Source: JARRKU01 sp963675565 (GTDB taxonomy: Bacteria > Desulfobacterota > Desulfobacteria > Desulfobacterales > Desulfosarcinaceae). From it: a stretch of DNA of 64,000 bases. The notes below the pieces were generated by a model. The model ran no database searches. It saw only the letters and a list, made by a program, of their open reading frames with translations, and was not told where the DNA came from. Numbering within the stretch: the stretch's first letter is position 1; each line of letters opens with the position of its first letter. The stretch spans positions 2,542,001-2,606,000 of the forward strand of contig CAXXYD010000004.1 in NCBI GenBank assembly GCA_963675565.2, in the 5' to 3' direction. Positions 61,474-64,000 of this stretch are shown in pieces. Made by a program: the position numbers and the translations under genes.

Positions 61474-62307
61474 ATGGAAATTAGAAACGCGATTCATCCT
61501 GATCATTACGTTCATATGAATACCGAACAATTGAGAAAACATTTTTTGATCAACGATCTTTTTGCCCCACAGGCCCTCAAGCTAATATACAGTTATTATG
61601 ATCGTCTGATCGTCGGTAGCGCCCTGCCTGTAAATTTTCCACTGGAAATTCAAGTTGATGAAAAAATCATCGGTACAGCCCATCTTTTGGATCGCCGAGA
61701 AATGGGAATCATCAATATCGGTGGGGAAGGGGTTGTTACCGTGGATAATAGAGTTTTTGAACTTCAATCACGAGACGGGCTTTATGTCGGTATGGGTAGC
61801 CAAAATATAAGCTTCAACAGTAAAGATTCCAGTAGACCGGCCATGTTTTATTTCAATTGCGCTCCAGCCCATAGAGCGTACCCTACCACCCCAGTTATCT
61901 GCAAGGAGACAGAAGCGGTTGAGCTGGGAGAAATTGAAAGCAGCAACAAAAGAACTATCCGGAAGTACATTCATCCAGATGGAGTCCAAAGCTGTCAGCT
62001 TGTCATGGGGATGACGCAACTGTCCAAGGGATGTGTTTGGAACACTATGCCTGTTCACACCCACCAGCGGCGAATGGAAGCTTACCTATATTTTGATCTG
62101 CCCTCTGAAAATGTGGTTTTTCATTTGATGGGGGATCCTGCGGAAACGAGGCATCTGGTTGTCCGGAACCAAGAGGCGGTCCTTTCTCCAAGTTGGTCCA
62201 TACATTCCGGGGCCGGTACCAGCAGCTATACGTTTATATGGGGAATGGTCGGCGAAAACCAAACTTTTACTGACATGGATGGCGTCTCTATGGGAGAACT
62301 CAAATAG
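61474..62307 (+). CDS. kduI: 5-dehydro-4-deoxy-D-glucuronate isomerase
   Basis: Encodes 277 residues, the family length. The zinc-binding cupin motif is MPVHTHQRRMEAYLYF (His, His and Glu), with a later His in SWSIHSGAGTSSYTFIWGM. The enzyme converts 5-keto-4-deoxyuronate, formed from unsaturated uronates after pectin or polyuronate lyase action, to 3-deoxy-D-glycero-2,5-hexodiulosonate. TTGGAGAAAAAGC precedes the ATG. A 255-base spacer separates it from the IclR gene, leaving room for an operator. Confidence 0.94.
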   Translation: MEIRNAIHPDHYVHMNTEQLRKHFLINDLFAPQALKLIYSYYDRLIVGSALPVNFPLEIQVDEKIIGTAHLLDRREMGIINIGGEGVVTVDNRVFELQSRDGLYVGMGSQNISFNSKDSSRPAMFYFNCAPAHRAYPTTPVICKETEAVELGEIESSNKRTIRKYIHPDGVQSCQLVMGMTQLSKGCVWNTMPVHTHQRRMEAYLYFDLPSENVVFHLMGDPAETRHLVVRNQEAVLSPSWSIHSGAGTSSYTFIWGMVGENQTFTDMDGVSMGELK

Positions 62308-62434
62308 TTTTTGCAGGCCGGGTATTTAGTTTGTCGCTTAGCAGAGATTGTATCGATTTCCGTATAACGAATAAAGAGATTTGCTTTCCATCAACTAATT
62401 TTAGGACCAGATGGGAAATGAAAGGATATCACCA

Positions 62435-63196
62435 ATGTCTCTCAATCAATTTAACCTGGACGGAAAAGTCGCCATAGTAACCGGCTCTGGAACAGGCCTT
62501 GGTGAAGCTATGGCCTCTGGCCTTGCAGAAGCAGGTGCGAATATCGTGGGTGTGTACAATCAGCACCCGCCAGAGAATCAAAAAAAAATAGAAGCATTGG
62601 GGAGACAGTTTGTAGGAGTACAGGCAGATCTTTCCAGTATCGCTCCAAGAGAAAATATTCTGGGGAAAACCCTCGAAGCCTTTGGTCGTGTTGATATTTT
62701 AGTCAATAACGCTGGAATTATCCGCCGCAATAAATCCGTCGATTTTACTGAAAAGGACTGGGATGACGTTATGAACGTCAATTTAAAAACCCTGTTCTTC
62801 CTTTCACAGGCGGTCGCCCGTCAGTTCATGGCTCAGGGCCATGGTGGAAAAATCATAAACATAGCTTCCATGCTGTCATTTCAAGGCGGGATCCTTGTCC
62901 CTTCATATACCGCCAGTAAAAGCGGCGTGATGGGACTCACGCGATTGTTGGCCTGTGAGTGGGCCGGCCACGGGATTAATGTTAACGCTATTGCACCAGG
63001 ATATATGGCCACTGAAAACACCAAGCCCATACGGAAAGATCCGGTACGAAACAGACAAATCATAGAACGTATTCCGGCCAATCGGTGGGGGGAAGCTGAT
63101 GATTTAAAGGGGGCTGTTGTTTTTCTCGCCTCTGAAGCTTCCAGTTATGTACATGGGGCAACCCTGACAGTTGATGGGGGATGGCTCGCCCGCTGA
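62435..63196 (+). CDS. kduD: 2-deoxy-D-gluconate 3-dehydrogenase / DKII reductase
   Basis: Encodes 253 residues, the family length. It is a classical short-chain dehydrogenase: cofactor motif TGSGTGLG, NNAGIIRR (typical of KduD), catalytic Ser and Y-x-x-x-K in SYTASKSG, and a C-terminal VDGGWLAR. It reduces the KduI product to 2-keto-3-deoxygluconate with NADH. ATG 62435 was chosen (AAAGGA upstream, family N-terminus SLNQFNLDGKVAIVTG); ATG 62411 would add eight residues. Confidence 0.93.
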   Translation: MSLNQFNLDGKVAIVTGSGTGLGEAMASGLAEAGANIVGVYNQHPPENQKKIEALGRQFVGVQADLSSIAPRENILGKTLEAFGRVDILVNNAGIIRRNKSVDFTEKDWDDVMNVNLKTLFFLSQAVARQFMAQGHGGKIINIASMLSFQGGILVPSYTASKSGVMGLTRLLACEWAGHGINVNAIAPGYMATENTKPIRKDPVRNRQIIERIPANRWGEADDLKGAVVFLASEASSYVHGATLTVDGGWLAR

Positions 63197-63241
63197 ATTT
63201 TGATCGCTCAAACATGAGTTTATGAAACGGGAGGAAATTAT

Positions 63242-63928
63242 ATGGCCAGGTACAAACGGCTAGAGACCTTAATGCTAATGAAAGAAATCGGGATAATACC
63301 GGTATTTTATAACAATGATCTGGAGGTATGCAAAAAGATTGCTTGCGCCTGCTCAGATGCAGGTGCGCGAATAGTTGAATTCACCAATCGAGGCGACGGT
63401 GCAATAGATGTATTCAGGGCACTTGAGCAGTACCTGGCAGCAGAACGACCGCAGGTCGTTCTCGGAGCAGGATCCGTAGTTGATGCGCCAACCGCTGCGA
63501 TGTTCATTGCCGCTGGAGCCAATTTTATCGTTGGCCCACTACTGGATGAGGAAACAGGCCGGTTGTGTAATGGACGGAAAATCGCATGGTGCCCCGGTTG
63601 CGGAACTGTAAGTGAAATCCATCGCGCAGAGGTTTTGGGAGCTGAAATTTGCAAGATTTTTCCTGGCGGCGAGATCGGCGGCCCATCGTTTGTAAAGAAT
63701 TTGAGAGGGCCCTGCCCATGGTCAGAGATCATGCCTACAGGCGGTGTGGAACCAACTTATGAAAGTTTGTCTGCCTGGTTCGCAGCCGGGATAAGTTGTG
63801 CCGGAATGGGTTCCAAGCTGATTCAAAAAAAAATGGTGGACAACAGAGACTACGATGGAATTTCAGAAAAAATTAAAAACGCCATTAAATTGGTAAAGAA
63901 AATTCGAAAAGAGGTAGCGCAATGTTGA
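63242..63928 (+). CDS. kdgA: KDPG/KHG-type aldolase
   Basis: Encodes 228 residues. It is a class I aldolase: Schiff-base lysine in AEICKIFPGG, general-base Glu in ARIVEFTNRG, and the phosphate-binding GGVEPTYE. It splits 2-keto-3-deoxy-6-phosphogluconate to pyruvate and glyceraldehyde 3-phosphate. GGGAGG lies upstream of the ATG. Its end overlaps the kdgK start by seven bases (ATGTTGA), indicating coupling. Confidence 0.9.
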   Translation: MARYKRLETLMLMKEIGIIPVFYNNDLEVCKKIACACSDAGARIVEFTNRGDGAIDVFRALEQYLAAERPQVVLGAGSVVDAPTAAMFIAAGANFIVGPLLDEETGRLCNGRKIAWCPGCGTVSEIHRAEVLGAEICKIFPGGEIGGPSFVKNLRGPCPWSEIMPTGGVEPTYESLSAWFAAGISCAGMGSKLIQKKMVDNRDYDGISEKIKNAIKLVKKIRKEVAQC

Positions 63929-64000
63929 ATCTGAATTTGAAAGAAGCCGATCTTTGCAAATACGATATATTATCGCTGGGAGAAGTTATGATCCGACTCG
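63922..64000 (+). CDS. kdgK: 2-keto-3-deoxygluconate kinase, start only (PfkB family)
   Basis: The last 79 bases encode MLNLNLKEADLCKYDILSLG and then EVMIRL before the window ends. LSLGEVMIRL is the usual N-terminal strand of PfkB-family sugar kinases. Context (KduI, KduD, KdgA and the overlap with kdgA) makes KDG kinase, which supplies the KdgA substrate, the best reading. Confidence 0.75.
   Translation, partial: MLNLNLKEADLCKYDILSLGEVMIRL

Overview
The window looks like the chromosome of a strictly anaerobic, probably sulfate-reducing Desulfobacterota bacterium of the Desulfosarcina/Desulfococcus kind. This is inferred from gene content, not from a marker gene: several periplasmic multihaem c-type cytochromes, a class III (c3-like) cytochrome, sigma-54 regulators with PAS sensors, a UGA-encoded selenocysteine, moderately high GC, and degenerate GAGTTAC-like intergenic repeats. 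I found no rRNA, tRNA, CRISPR array, prophage or intact insertion sequence.

Left part (1-11.8 kb). A LemA/DUF3137 membrane pair is followed by a histidine-utilisation locus. hutU and a formiminotetrahydrofolate cyclodeaminase read left; hutC and hutH read right. A palindromic HutC-type operator lies between them. An amidinotransferase (arginine deiminase-like) relic sits beyond the cyclodeaminase. After hutH comes a DsbA/FrnE-like gene whose first active-site cysteine codon is an in-frame TGA, so it is a probable selenoprotein. An ABC-F ATPase and a lipoprotein follow.

Sulfur/respiration block (12-25.5 kb). Repeat-rich spacers bracket an SGNH hydrolase. Then come two leftward transcription units, each preceded by a sigma-54 -24/-12 promoter and a TGTTAACC/GGTTAACA inverted repeat 78-86 bp further upstream. 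Unit A is a DUF3373 outer-membrane barrel plus DsrH-like and DsrE-like proteins. Unit B is a cytochrome-like protein without a haem motif, a triple-rhodanese lipoprotein, an octahaem tetrathionate-reductase-type cytochrome and a membrane cytochrome b. A PAS-sigma-54 activator lies beside one of the sites and is the likely regulator. This is the best candidate for a coherent, poorly described system: a regulated periplasmic pathway for reduced or oxidised sulfur intermediates. A thioredoxin-reductase-like flavoprotein and a HaoA/HaoC-type cytochrome pair follow.

Middle (25.7-47.3 kb). Cysteine biosynthesis (serine acetyltransferase, cysteine synthase) with a PIN-like protein; a TetR regulator with its operator; a c3-like cytochrome; a DUF4388/coiled-coil/DUF1566 protein; a DHH-like/CPBP fusion; an STT3/PglB-type oligosaccharyltransferase; a PiT phosphate transporter with a PhoU-like tail; prs; a retropepsin-like protease; a DnaJ-like protein and two Hsp20 chaperones; and a pair of ATP-grasp proteins. 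Two copies of a perfect long palindrome, sharing identical 28-nt arms, lie 13.7 kb apart.

Right part (47.6-64 kb). A lipoprotein, an alkaline phosphatase broken by one extra base, a membrane protein plus DUF4384 protein converging on a large WD40-caspase, a MORN-type lipoprotein and an SLC13-type transporter. From about 60.1 kb the DNA becomes visibly AT-richer and carries a uronate pathway (IclR regulator, kduI, kduD, kdgA, start of kdgK), probably acquired horizontally. Many long open frames opposite the real genes are shadows of GC-rich coding DNA and are omitted.
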